Source: Alloyangia pacifica
Lineage (GTDB): Bacteria; Pseudomonadota; Alphaproteobacteria; Rhodobacterales; Rhodobacteraceae
Length of the DNA: 64,000 bases
Direction of reading: 5' to 3'
Assembly (NCBI RefSeq): GCF_900116195.1
Contig: NZ_FOZW01000008.1
Span: 215,371-279,370, forward strand
Part shown: one piece after another, positions 1 through 7,828 of the stretch
How positions within the stretch are numbered: position 1 is the stretch's first letter
Layout of the letters: the number at the start of each line of letters is the position of its first letter
Translations under genes and position numbers: made by a program
The notes under the pieces: model-generated
Told to the model about the DNA's origin: nothing
Databases searched by the model: none
What the model saw: the letters and a program-made list of their open reading frames with translations, nothing else

Positions 1-165
1 CAGCAGCGGCGAGCTGTCGAGCGCGTTCAGGCTGCGCTGCGCCAGCACCGAGACCGGGAGGCCCTCCATCACGATGACCACGGCGGCGGACAGGCCCAGG
101 CACACGGCGATCGGCGCGCCGAGTGCAAGCAGCACGGCGAAAAGGCTCAGGAGGATCAGGCTCAT
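1..165 (-). CDS. dctM: TRAP transporter large permease DctM, N-terminal part
   Basis: The first 55 codons of a very hydrophobic protein beginning MSLILLSLFAV; the gene runs off the left edge, so most of the 12-13 expected membrane segments are missing. In TRAP transporters this subunit is the Na+-driven channel that takes substrate from the periplasmic DctP protein. Its ATG at 165 overlaps the TGA of dctQ (ATGA, 4 bp), and the order dctP-dctQ-dctM on one strand is the standard operon. The identification rests on the short hydrophobic N-terminus (APIAVCLGLSAAVVIV is typical) and on position. Confidence 0.85.
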   Translation of the reverse strand, partial: MSLILLSLFAVLLALGAPIAVCLGLSAAVVIVMEGLPVSVLAQRSLNALDSSPLL

Positions 166-707
166 GTGGGTTGTCCGGTCTCGTCGCGGTAGTCGTGGAA
201 GGCGGCGCTGGGGTCGCGGCGGCGCAGGGCGCCACAGACGCGGTGCAGCGCGACGGCGCAGAGGAAGAGGCTGCCGGTCAGCGCGAGGCTGTAGTAGACC
301 CAGTTCGGCACACGCAGCGCCGGGGTCAGGAACTTGCCGGCGCGGGGCAGGAACTCGGCGAAGCTCCACAGCATCAGCGCGGCGAAGGCGAGGGTCGCCA
401 GGTCGGCGAGCAGGATCATGAATTGGCGTGGCTTTGGCTTGGCCATGTCGGGCAGCATGGTCACCGCGACCATCACCTGCCGTCCGGCCAGCGCCGGGAT
501 CGTGACGAAGACCATGCCGATGCAGGCAAAGCGTGCCAGCTCGTCGGCCCAGGGCAGCCCGAGGTCCATGAAGTTGCGGGCCGCCACCTGCAGCACAACC
601 AGCACCGCCATCAGCGCCAGCAGCGCCATGCCGAGCCAGACGCCCGCATCGGTGAGCCGCGCGAGGATCGCGCGGCCCGGGGTTTTGGTCGGGGACGTGC
701 CCGGCAT
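162..707 (-). CDS. dctQ: TRAP transporter small permease DctQ
   Basis: Encodes 181 residues with four hydrophobic segments (about residues 22-44, 58-76, 95-115 and 135-155), the usual size and topology of the DctQ subunit. The phrase RNFMDLGLPWADELARF, where an aromatic residue and WADE lie between helices 1 and 2, is the family signature. It pairs with DctM as an integral inner-membrane complex. The start ATG shares one base with the dctP stop (TGATG), so the subunits are translationally coupled. Substrate cannot be read from this subunit. Confidence 0.93.
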   Translation of the reverse strand: MPGTSPTKTPGRAILARLTDAGVWLGMALLALMAVLVVLQVAARNFMDLGLPWADELARFACIGMVFVTIPALAGRQVMVAVTMLPDMAKPKPRQFMILLADLATLAFAALMLWSFAEFLPRAGKFLTPALRVPNWVYYSLALTGSLFLCAVALHRVCGALRRRDPSAAFHDYRDETGQPT

Positions 708-1720
708 CAGGCGACCGCCGCGATCTTGGCGTAGAGATCGCCATATTCGCCGCCGAAGCGCTCGTCGACCAGCTTGGAGACCGACGCACGGAAGGCCTCA
801 AGGTCGAGCCCGTCTTCCTCGCCGATCACCGTCATGCCGAGGTCGCGCAGCTGCTGCGTCTCGGCTTCCTCATTGTCGAGGATCGCCTTGGTGGCCTTCT
901 CGCGGGTCTGCAGTGCGGCCTCGCGCACGGCGTCCTGCTCGGCGCCGGACATGCCCTGCCAGGTGTCCTCGTTCATCACGACGACCTCGGCGTTCGACAT
1001 GTGCCCGGTCAGCATGAGATGGGACTGCACCTCGTAGAGCTTGACGTTGAGCACCACGTTGACCGGGTTCTCCTGCCCTTGCACCACGCCGGTGGCCAGC
1101 GCGGTCGGCACCTCGGACCAGTCGACCGGCACGGCGACGGCGCCCATGCCCTCGACGGCGGTGGTGTAGATCGGGAAGGGCACGGCGCGGATCTTCACGC
1201 CGGCGAGGTCCTCGGGGGACATCACGGCCTTGTTGCAGGTCAGGTTCCGGCGGCCGAAGTAATGCGCGTAGATCACGCGGACGTTGGCGGCGGCGATGAG
1301 ACCCTCGTTCAGCTCCTGCATCACCGGGCCGTCGACGTCGGTCACCTTCATCAGATGGTCCACATCGCGGTAGAGGTAGGGCGTGTCGAGCGCGGCGAAG
1401 GGCTGGTAGAGCGAGCCGAGCGCACCGGCGGTATTGTGCGAGAAGGCGATGGTGCCGAGCGAGACCGCCTCGGCCAGCTCCTGCAGCTTGCCCAGCTGGC
1501 TGTTCGGGAAGACCTGCACCGCGATGTCGCCGCCCGAGGTCTGACCAAGCGCCTCGGCGAACCAGTCGGCCTGCGCGCCGGCGACCGAGGCGACCTCGTT
1601 GTTGTGGCCGTAGCGCAGGTTTGTGGCGGCGAGGGCCGGGCGCGCGATGAAGGGCGCGGCCAGCGCACCGGCGCCGGTGAGCAGCAGGGTGCGGCGAGAA
1701 AGTCCCTTGGGGGTCTGCAT
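707..1720 (-). CDS. dctP: TRAP transporter substrate-binding protein, DctP family
   Basis: A periplasmic binding protein of 337 residues. The N-terminus carries a twin-arginine-type signal (LSRRTLLLTG, then a hydrophobic stretch ending near ALAA at residue 32). The DctP signature follows in the middle: LAGVKIRAVP with the Arg that contacts the substrate carboxylate, then VDWSEVPTALATGVVQGQENP. A strong ribosome site (AGGGAGGAG) lies 5 bases before the ATG. First gene of the dctPQM operon, divergent from a LacI-type regulator of the RbsB-like class, so the ligand may be a sugar acid or polyol rather than a C4-dicarboxylate. That substrate guess is inference. Confidence 0.93.
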   Translation of the reverse strand: MQTPKGLSRRTLLLTGAGALAAPFIARPALAATNLRYGHNNEVASVAGAQADWFAEALGQTSGGDIAVQVFPNSQLGKLQELAEAVSLGTIAFSHNTAGALGSLYQPFAALDTPYLYRDVDHLMKVTDVDGPVMQELNEGLIAAANVRVIYAHYFGRRNLTCNKAVMSPEDLAGVKIRAVPFPIYTTAVEGMGAVAVPVDWSEVPTALATGVVQGQENPVNVVLNVKLYEVQSHLMLTGHMSNAEVVVMNEDTWQGMSGAEQDAVREAALQTREKATKAILDNEEAETQQLRDLGMTVIGEEDGLDLEAFRASVSKLVDERFGGEYGDLYAKIAAVA

Positions 1721-1802
1721 CTGATCTCCTCCCTAGAAATTTGATGCGTTCTGAGGTGTTTTGCGCGGTGATCGTCGCGCAATCTCCGATATTGCACGGG
1801 TC

Positions 1803-1839
1803 TTGACGAAAGCTACTGTTTCGAAGCAGCATTCGTCAA
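1803..1839. promoter_or_regulatory. Candidate LacI-family operator between dctP and lacI-type gene
   Basis: Two nested inverted repeats lie in the 152-bp divergent gap. CTGTTTCGAAGCAG at 1816-1829 is a 12-of-14 palindrome with central CG, the usual form of a LacI-family operator. TTGACGAA (1803-1810) and TTCGTCAA (1832-1839) form a perfect 8-bp outer repeat whose centre is offset by 1.5 bp. The outer TTGACG copies also resemble -35 boxes on both strands. Binding by the neighbouring regulator is inferred from position. Confidence 0.6.
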
Positions 1840-1872
1840 AGCAAATAAGATGATGGGTTTTGAGGTGTCCTG

Positions 1873-2904
1873 ATGGGAACGGACGGAGATCAGCCGGTGG
1901 CGGACCGCCCGCAGCAGTCCGACGTGGCGGCGCGGGCCGGGGTGTCTCTGGCGACGGTCGACCGGGTGCTGAACCGCCGCAAGGGGGTCAAGGAACGCAC
2001 CCGTCAGCGCGTGCTGGAAGCGGCGCGCGAGCTGGGGTTCCTGAGCGAGACCGAGGAGGCGCAGCTTGGCATGGCGCGGCCGCTGAACATCGTGGTGCTG
2101 CTACCGGCGGGCTCGAACCCCTACCTGCGGCTGCTCGGTGACCGGCTGCGCGCTCGGCTCGACAGCGCCGGGCCGTCGGGGCCGGTGCTGCGCTGCTTCT
2201 TCATCGAGAGCTTCAGCGCGCAGGCGCTGGCCGAGGCGCTGCGGCGCAACGCCGGCTGGGCCGATGGCATCGCCTTCTTCGCCATCGAGCACCCGGTGGT
2301 GCGCGAGGCGGCGGCGGAGGTGGCGGCCTCCGGCACAAGGCTGGTGTCGATCGTCTCGGACCTTGGCTCGGTGCCGGGGATCGGGCACGTCGGTCTCGAC
2401 AATCGCGCCGTCGGGCGTACCGCCGGGCTGCTGATCGGGAGACTCTCGGGCGGCAGGGAAGGGGCGGTAGCGCTGGTCGCGGGCTCGCGCCATTACCGGG
2501 CGCATTCCGAGCGCGAGGCGGGGTTCCTCAGCATCCAGGAGGAGCTCTTCCCGCAGCTGCGCATCCACGGCATGCGCGAGGGCCACGACGATGCCGCCGA
2601 GAACTATCGCCACACGCTGGCGCTGCTCGAACAGGTGCCGGACCTCGTCGGCATCTACAACGTCGGCGGCTCCTCGGGCGGGATCACCCGGGCTTTGCGC
2701 GAGCAGGGCCGACAGGAGGTGATCTTCATCGGCCACGGGCTGACGCCCGATACGCGGCGGGCGGTACTCGAGGGCACGATGGACGCGATCTTCGACCAGG
2801 ACCCGGACATGCTGATCGACCGGGCCATCGACAGCCTCTCCGGCCCGCCCGCGGTGGTGCGCCCGCTGAAGCTCGACATCTACTTCAGCGAGAACCTGCC
2901 GTGA
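1873..2904 (+). CDS. LacI-family transcriptional regulator
   Basis: A 343-residue regulator. Residues about 16-40 hold the LacI helix-turn-helix and hinge start (DVAARAGVSLATVDRVLN, with the SxATVxRVLN core). The rest is a periplasmic-binding-protein-like effector domain of the RbsB type (GSRHYRAHSEREAGF; IYNVGGSSGGITRAL; IFIGHGLTPDTR). It probably represses the divergent dctPQM operon until a sugar or sugar-derivative ligand binds. An in-frame run precedes the chosen ATG, but this start places the HTH at the usual distance from the N-terminus. Confidence 0.92.
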   Translation: MGTDGDQPVADRPQQSDVAARAGVSLATVDRVLNRRKGVKERTRQRVLEAARELGFLSETEEAQLGMARPLNIVVLLPAGSNPYLRLLGDRLRARLDSAGPSGPVLRCFFIESFSAQALAEALRRNAGWADGIAFFAIEHPVVREAAAEVAASGTRLVSIVSDLGSVPGIGHVGLDNRAVGRTAGLLIGRLSGGREGAVALVAGSRHYRAHSEREAGFLSIQEELFPQLRIHGMREGHDDAAENYRHTLALLEQVPDLVGIYNVGGSSGGITRALREQGRQEVIFIGHGLTPDTRRAVLEGTMDAIFDQDPDMLIDRAIDSLSGPPAVVRPLKLDIYFSENLP

Positions 2905-2925
2905 CGCACGCGGCGTGAATGAGAA

Positions 2926-2953
2926 GGAAGCGCCCGGCGGTGTGGGCGCTTCC
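2926..2953. terminator. Bidirectional hairpin terminator between convergent genes
   Basis: GGAAGCGCCC (2926-2935) pairs perfectly with GGGCGCTTCC (2944-2953) around an 8-base loop. It sits in the 56-bp gap between the convergent lacI-type and PepSY genes. The minus-strand side continues with a T-rich TTCTCATT, so termination of the PepSY transcript is the better supported direction. Confidence 0.6.
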
Positions 2954-2960
2954 GGAACGC

Positions 2961-4307
2961 TCAAGCCAGGCGCTGCCGGCGGGCGCGCAGGTGCAGCGCC
3001 AGTTCCACCGTGGCCAGGCCCAGCATCGACAGGCCGACAAGCGGGAAGAAGGCGCCGGATGCCAGCGCGATGACCAGCAGCCCGCGCGGGATGCGTGCAT
3101 CAGTAGGCATCTGCGGCACGCCGAGTGACCCGGCGGGACGGCGCTTCCACCACATCACCGCGCCGGAGACGCAGAGCCCGACCATCGCGAGGCAGGCGAG
3201 CAGCAGCACGAGCTGGTTGATCCGCCCCCATTCCTGCCCCATGTGCACCGAGATCCCCCATTCGGCCCAGCGGCCCAGCGTGCCGAGGTCGGCGAGCCCC
3301 GCGTCGTAGAGCACCGCGCCGCTGTACTGGTCGAGGTGGATCACACGCTCATGGGTGATGTCGTCAGGATAGACCGAGGCGGTGAAGACGCCTTCGGGTC
3401 CAGCCGGCATCGACACGGAGTAGCCCGGCACGAGGCCGCGTGCCTCGACGGTCCGCACCACCTCGTCGAGCGTCTGCGGTACGCCCGACGCGGCCTGCGA
3501 GCGCGGCACCGGCTGCTTCTCGATGATCCAGGGCGCGCGGTCCACCGTCTCCGACAGCGGCACGGTCGAGACGGGCAGGTCGGACCAGTAGCCCTCGGGC
3601 ATGCCGAGGCCGAGGGCGTTGGCGGTGTCGTAGAACTTGCTGCCCCAAAGGCCGGACCAGGGCAGGCCGGTCATCGCCAGGAAGACGATGAAACCGCCGG
3701 TGTAGAGGCCGGTCACCGCGTGCAGGTCGCGCCACCAGGGACGTCCGCGCCGGGCCTTGATGCGGGTGGTGCCGAGCCCCTTGCCGCGCGGCCACCACAG
3801 ATAGATGCCGGTGCCGACCAGCAGCACCATCCAGCCCGCCGCCGCCTCGATCAGCCGGTTGCCGAGCCAGCCGACGTATTCCAGCGAGTGCAGCTTGCGC
3901 ACCACATACATCGCCGGGCTGCCCGAGGCCCCGGCGTCCCAGAGGCTGCCGAGCACCTCGCCGCTGTAGGGGTTGACGTAGATGCTGTTCTTCAGCCCGT
4001 CCGCGCCGAGGATGTCGACCTCGGCGCTGCGGTCGGCGGCGGCGGGCGGGGTATAGGCCCTGAGCGTGCCGGGGTGCGCGGCGAGCGCGCTGCTGGCGAT
4101 CTGCGAGGGGGCAAGCATCGCCCCTGCCGGTTCGACAAGGCGCAGCCGGCTGTAGGCGGCGTCGTTGATCTCGTCCTTGAAGAGGTAGATGCCGCCGGTC
4201 ACGGCGAGGATCAGCACGAAGGGCAGGACGAGCAGCCCTGCGATGAAGTGCCAGCGCCAGACGGCGCGGTAGAGCGCGGCGGAGGCCGCGCGGGGTGAAT
4301 CTTTCAT
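2961..4307 (-). CDS. PepSY-associated membrane protein
   Basis: Encodes 448 residues from the ATG at 4307. The reading frame stays open further upstream, but that extension is proline/arginine-rich and lacks family features, whereas MKDSPRAAS leads straight into the first helix. Features: helix near 20-40 ending GGIYLFKDEIN, a large periplasmic region with PepSY-like segments (VNPYSGEVLGSLWD; HLDQYSGAVLYD), a central helix around GTGIYLWWPRGKG, a helix with HxxTGLYTGGFIVF, then two C-terminal helices. Members are often near siderophore, haem or copper genes and may act as flavin/haem-linked reductases. It lies 85 bp downstream of a small Cys/His-rich gene on the same strand. Confidence 0.88.
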   Translation of the reverse strand: MKDSPRAASAALYRAVWRWHFIAGLLVLPFVLILAVTGGIYLFKDEINDAAYSRLRLVEPAGAMLAPSQIASSALAAHPGTLRAYTPPAAADRSAEVDILGADGLKNSIYVNPYSGEVLGSLWDAGASGSPAMYVVRKLHSLEYVGWLGNRLIEAAAGWMVLLVGTGIYLWWPRGKGLGTTRIKARRGRPWWRDLHAVTGLYTGGFIVFLAMTGLPWSGLWGSKFYDTANALGLGMPEGYWSDLPVSTVPLSETVDRAPWIIEKQPVPRSQAASGVPQTLDEVVRTVEARGLVPGYSVSMPAGPEGVFTASVYPDDITHERVIHLDQYSGAVLYDAGLADLGTLGRWAEWGISVHMGQEWGRINQLVLLLACLAMVGLCVSGAVMWWKRRPAGSLGVPQMPTDARIPRGLLVIALASGAFFPLVGLSMLGLATVELALHLRARRQRLA

Positions 4308-4392
4308 TTGGTCAATCCGAAAGGCCCGCCGGGGCGGGGGTCCGAGAGGGGCAGGCGCAGCGCGTGAAGCCTGCGGCCTGAGACTTGGGGGC

Positions 4393-4824
4393 TCAGGCCA
4401 GCGCGGGCGGGGCTCTCGGGGAATGGTCCGCGTCGCGGGACTGTGCGGCGCGGTGGCGGTCGGCACTCTGGCGCCAGCCGTCGTGGGGGATCAGCAGGGT
4501 GCTGTGCCCGTCGTGGGCCAGCCTGGGCGCGCCGGGCAGGCCGTGACAGAAGGGGCAGGGGTGATCATGCGCCGCGTGCTCACCATGGCTGTCGTGATCG
4601 GCCGGCGCTGCGAGATCGCTGTGTTCTCCGTGGCCGCGGTGCCCGCTGGCATCGCGCTGCGGCGCGCAGAGATCGCCCGGCGCGAGGCCGAAGGCGCGCT
4701 CGGTGGCCAGGCGCGCCGCGACCGCCCGGTCCGGAGCCATGAGCCCGGCCGAGGTCACGCCGGTCACGGCCAGAAAAACGGCCAGGACGCAGGCGAAGGC
4801 GGGAAGGGCGCGCCGGATCGACAT
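4393..4824 (-). CDS. Small exported Cys/His-rich protein, DUF2946-like
   Basis: A 143-residue product from the ATG at 4824: MSIRRALPAF followed by a hydrophobic segment to about residue 27, then a very His-rich tract (GHRGHGEHSD, DHDSHGEHAAHDH) leading to CPFCHG. The CPFC core after a His-rich stretch is typical of DUF2946-type proteins found beside copper or metal-uptake genes; metal binding is an inference from composition. A longer open frame upstream overlaps the alcohol dehydrogenase and is a shadow. The PepSY gene follows on the same strand, so the two probably form an operon. Confidence 0.75.
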   Translation of the reverse strand: MSIRRALPAFACVLAVFLAVTGVTSAGLMAPDRAVAARLATERAFGLAPGDLCAPQRDASGHRGHGEHSDLAAPADHDSHGEHAAHDHPCPFCHGLPGAPRLAHDGHSTLLIPHDGWRQSADRHRAAQSRDADHSPRAPPALA

Positions 4825-4891
4825 GCCGGGGTCATGCCATGGCGGGCTGCGCTGGTGAAGCGCGAAAGTGTCGCGGGGCCTCCGGCCGCGC

Positions 4892-5920
4892 TCAGATCTC
4901 CAGCACGATGCGGCCGTCGATTTTGCCGGCGCGCATGGTGTCGAAGATGGCGTTGATGTTCTCCAGCCTGTCCCAGCTGAAATGCGAGGCGACCTTGCCC
5001 GCCCCCGCGAAGGCCAGTGCCTCGCGCAGGTCGTTCCGGGTGCCGACGATTGAGCCGCGCACGGTGATCCGCTGCAGCACAATGTCGAAGATCGGCAGCG
5101 GGAAGTCCCCCGGCGGCAGGCCGACCAGCGCCATGAAGCCGCCGCGTCGCAACATGCCCACCGCCTGCGCGAAGGCGGCGTTCGACACTGCGGTGACCAG
5201 CACGCCATGCGCGCCGCCGACCAGCTTGTGGACCTCCTGCGCGACGTCCACCTCGGCGGCATTGAGTGCAATCTCGGCCCCCATCTGGCGGGCGAGCGCC
5301 AGCTTGTCCTCGGCGATGTCCACGGCGATCACCCGCAGCCCCATGGCCACGGCATATTGCACCGCCATGTGGCCAAGCCCACCGATGCCCGAGATCGCCA
5401 CCCAGTCGCCGGGCTTCGCCTCGGTCTCCTTCAGCCCCTTGTAGACCGTCACCCCCGCGCAGAGCACAGGCGCTGCGGGGCCCCAGTCGAGCCCGTCCGG
5501 CAGTATCCCGACGAAATCGGCATCGGCGAGCACGAACTCGGCATAGCCGCCGTCCACCGTGTAGCCGGTCATCTGCTGGTCCGGGCAGAGCGTCTCCCAC
5601 CCGCCGACGCAATGCTCGCAGCGGCCGCAGGCGGTGTGCAGCCAGGGCGCGCCGATGCGGTCGCCTTCCTTGAGATGGCTGACGCCCGCGCCTATGGCGG
5701 CGACCTCGCCGACGCCTTCGTGACCTGGGATGAAGGGCGCGGTGGGTTTCACCGGCCAGTCGCCCTCGGCGGCATGCAGATCGGTGTGGCACACGCCCGA
5801 GGCGCGCACCCGCATCAGCACCTGCCCGGGGCCGACCTGCGGCACGGGCACCTCGCGGATTTCCAGCGGCTGGCCGAGCGCCGGAACGACGGCGGCCTTC
5901 ATCGTCTTTGGAAGGGACAT
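4892..5920 (-). CDS. adhP: Zinc-dependent alcohol dehydrogenase, AdhP type
   Basis: A 342-residue medium-chain dehydrogenase, oxidising primary alcohols or reducing aldehydes with NAD+. The catalytic-zinc ligand C44 sits in GVCHTD, with H67-E68 in GHEGVGE. The structural-zinc cysteines are C98, C101, C104 and C112. The Rossmann motif is GIGGLGHMAVQYA. The ATG at 5920 (MSLPKTMKAAVV) gives the normal family N-terminus; a GTG 42 bases upstream would add 14 atypical residues. It stands alone: the next gene on this strand ends 143 bp upstream. Confidence 0.93.
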   Translation of the reverse strand: MSLPKTMKAAVVPALGQPLEIREVPVPQVGPGQVLMRVRASGVCHTDLHAAEGDWPVKPTAPFIPGHEGVGEVAAIGAGVSHLKEGDRIGAPWLHTACGRCEHCVGGWETLCPDQQMTGYTVDGGYAEFVLADADFVGILPDGLDWGPAAPVLCAGVTVYKGLKETEAKPGDWVAISGIGGLGHMAVQYAVAMGLRVIAVDIAEDKLALARQMGAEIALNAAEVDVAQEVHKLVGGAHGVLVTAVSNAAFAQAVGMLRRGGFMALVGLPPGDFPLPIFDIVLQRITVRGSIVGTRNDLREALAFAGAGKVASHFSWDRLENINAIFDTMRAGKIDGRIVLEI

Positions 5921-6018
5921 GGGGCAATCTCGATCTTTAAAAATGAAGGGGTCTCTCTGCACGGCAGGAGAACGCCCTTGGGTTGCAAAATCAAGATCGT
6001 GGTTGCGGGAAAGGGGTC

Positions 6019-6041
6019 AGCGGCGGCGGGGTGCCGCCGCT
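6019..6041 (-). terminator. Hairpin downstream of the DHA2 exporter gene
   Basis: AGCGGCGGC (6019-6027) and GCCGCCGCT (6033-6041) form a 9-bp stem with a 5-base loop, 23 bases after the exporter stop codon. The minus-strand sequence after it is TGACCCCTTTCC, so there is no clean T-run; this may be a weak or factor-assisted terminator. Confidence 0.4.
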
Positions 6042-6063
6042 GTTTGAGGGTGCAGTACCTGGC

Positions 6064-7542
6064 TCAGTGCCCGGGCATCGTCGGCGTGACCGCCGGCGGG
6101 CGGCGGACGAAGAAGCTCGCCCCGATCATCAGCAGCGAAATCAGCGCGCCGGTCAGGAAGCCCGCGCGCACCCCGGCGGCGGTGGCGTCCACCAGCTCGG
6201 CGCCCGAGGCCATCTCGGTGCCTATGCGGATCGACATGATCGACACGAAAAGCGCGATGCCCGCCGCGCCCGCCACCTGCTGCACCGTGCCGATCACCGC
6301 CGAGCCATAGGAATAGAGCTCCTTGGGCAGAGAGCCGAGCGAGGAGGTGAAAAGCGGAGTGAAGAGCAACGCCAGCCCGATGCTCAGCAGCATGTGGCAG
6401 CCCAGCACCATCCAGATGGCGCTGGAGGCCCCGAGCAGCGCCATGGACCCCAGCCCGAGAAACACCAGCACCGCGCCGGGGATCACCAGCCGCCGCGCGC
6501 CGATCCGGTCGAAGGTGCGCCCGACCCAGGGCGCCATGAGCCCCATGGCCAGCCCGCCCGGCAGCAGCAGCAGCCCGGCCTCGAGCGGCTCCATGCCCAG
6601 CACGTTCTGCATGTAGATCGGCAAGAGGATGATCATCCCGAAGAGCGACATCATGCAGAAGGCCATCATCACCACGGCGACGCTGAATACCCGCACCCGG
6701 AAGGTGCGCAGGTCGAGCAGGGCGCGGCCCTGCGGTGCCAGCCGGACCTGCCGCGCGACGAAAAGCGCCAGCGCCACGAAGCCCACCGCCAGCGGCAGCC
6801 AGACCGGGATGGCGCCGCCGCTGCCATGGCCTTCGCCCAGCGTCGAGAGCCCGTAGACCAGCCCGCCGAAGGCCAGCACTGACAGCGGCACCGACAGGAG
6901 ATCGAGCGGCGTCTTGCGCGGCTCGGTGACGTTCTGCAGCCGCGCGTAGCCGAGCGCCAGCGCGCCCAGACCGATCGGCAGCACCAGCCAGAACATCCAG
7001 CGCCAGTCGAGCAGGTTGAGGATGATCCCCGAGATCGTCGGCCCGATGGCCGGGGCCACCGAGATGACGATCGAGATATTGCCCATAGTCTTGCCGCGGC
7101 TCTCGGGGGGCACCAGCGTCATCACCGTGGTCATCAGCAGCGGCATCATGATTGCCGTGCCGCAGGCCTGCACCACCCGGCCGAAGATCAGCATCCCGAG
7201 CCCCGGCGACAGCGCGCAGATCAGCGTGCCGAGGCTGAAGAGCCCCATCGCCATGGTGAAGACCGTGCGGGTGTGGAGCCTCTGCAGCAGGAAACCGGTG
7301 ATCGGGATCACCACCGCCATGGTCAGCAGGAAGGCCGTGGTCAGCCATTGCGCGGCATTGGCGGTGACGTTCAGGTCCTTCATCAGCCGGGGCAGCGCGA
7401 CCCCCATGATCGTCTCGTTGAGGATCACGGTGAAGGCCGAGACCAGCAGCAGCAGGATGACAAGGCGGTTGCGCGCGGCGTGATCGGGGTCGGAAATAGG
7501 GTCCGGGCCACCGGCGGAAACGGGGGTGCTCTGCATGGTCAT
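6064..7542 (-). CDS. MFS exporter, DHA2 (EmrB/QacA) family
   Basis: A 492-residue proton-driven efflux protein with about 14 hydrophobic segments, the DHA2 count. Family signatures: helix 1 with LNETIMGVALPRLMKDL, helix 2 start WLTTAFLLTMAVVIPITGFL, and motif C-like GPTISGIIL in helix 5. The frame opens further upstream, but the ATG at 7542 (MTMQSTPVS) has an AGAGA ribosome site and gives the usual short cytoplasmic N-terminus. It is divergent from the GntR regulator, whose operator-like palindrome lies 192 bp upstream of this start. Export substrate unknown. Confidence 0.92.
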   Translation of the reverse strand: MTMQSTPVSAGGPDPISDPDHAARNRLVILLLLVSAFTVILNETIMGVALPRLMKDLNVTANAAQWLTTAFLLTMAVVIPITGFLLQRLHTRTVFTMAMGLFSLGTLICALSPGLGMLIFGRVVQACGTAIMMPLLMTTVMTLVPPESRGKTMGNISIVISVAPAIGPTISGIILNLLDWRWMFWLVLPIGLGALALGYARLQNVTEPRKTPLDLLSVPLSVLAFGGLVYGLSTLGEGHGSGGAIPVWLPLAVGFVALALFVARQVRLAPQGRALLDLRTFRVRVFSVAVVMMAFCMMSLFGMIILLPIYMQNVLGMEPLEAGLLLLPGGLAMGLMAPWVGRTFDRIGARRLVIPGAVLVFLGLGSMALLGASSAIWMVLGCHMLLSIGLALLFTPLFTSSLGSLPKELYSYGSAVIGTVQQVAGAAGIALFVSIMSIRIGTEMASGAELVDATAAGVRAGFLTGALISLLMIGASFFVRRPPAVTPTMPGH

Positions 7543-7702
7543 GATCTCTGAGGGCTGTCGGCCGAAGCGGAGGCCGGAAACCGGCTCCGCGCCGTGGGGA
7601 ACCCGCGCTTGGTAGGCCCGGGCGTGACGCAGCGCAAGGCGCAAACGCCGCCGGTCTCGCGAATGCGCAGCGGACTGCCTGCGGCGCTGCGGGGCGCGTG
7701 CC

Positions 7703-7729
7703 GTGTTGTGGCTGGTGTGTTGTGGCTGG
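7703..7729. repeat. 13-bp tandem direct repeat
   Basis: GTGTTGTGGCTGG occurs twice with a one-base spacer (period 14), directly upstream of the GntR palindrome at 7734. It could be a second regulatory site or replication slippage; nothing distinguishes these. Confidence 0.6.
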
Positions 7730-7733
7730 CGGA

Positions 7734-7747
7734 TTTCTCATGATAAA
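7734..7747. promoter_or_regulatory. Operator-like palindrome upstream of the GntR gene
   Basis: TTTCTCATGATAAA differs by one base from the perfect palindrome TTTATCATGATAAA found at 9341-9354. It ends 81 bp before the GntR start codon, as expected for autoregulation, and could also affect the divergent exporter. Confidence 0.7.
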
Positions 7748-7828
7748 TGGCGAAAACGCCGCGCGGGGTCTTTCCGGCGGCACGGGTGGAGCGGCGATCG
7801 CGAAGGGCGAAGCCATGGGCAGCGCAGG

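Larger units (their letters stand above)
7543..7828. other. Divergent intergenic region between exporter and GntR gene
   Basis: A 286-bp non-coding gap. It holds a GntR operator-like palindrome (7734-7747) and, just upstream, a 13-bp tandem direct repeat GTGTTGTGGCTGG at 7703-7715 and 7717-7729. No open frame here has family features. Confidence 0.6.

Noticed and set aside
5986..5996. Third copy of the CAAAATCAAGA half of the 38-bp element before the alcohol dehydrogenase
   Set aside because: The CAAG-N5-CTTG half at the right distance is missing, so an 11-base match is probably coincidence.
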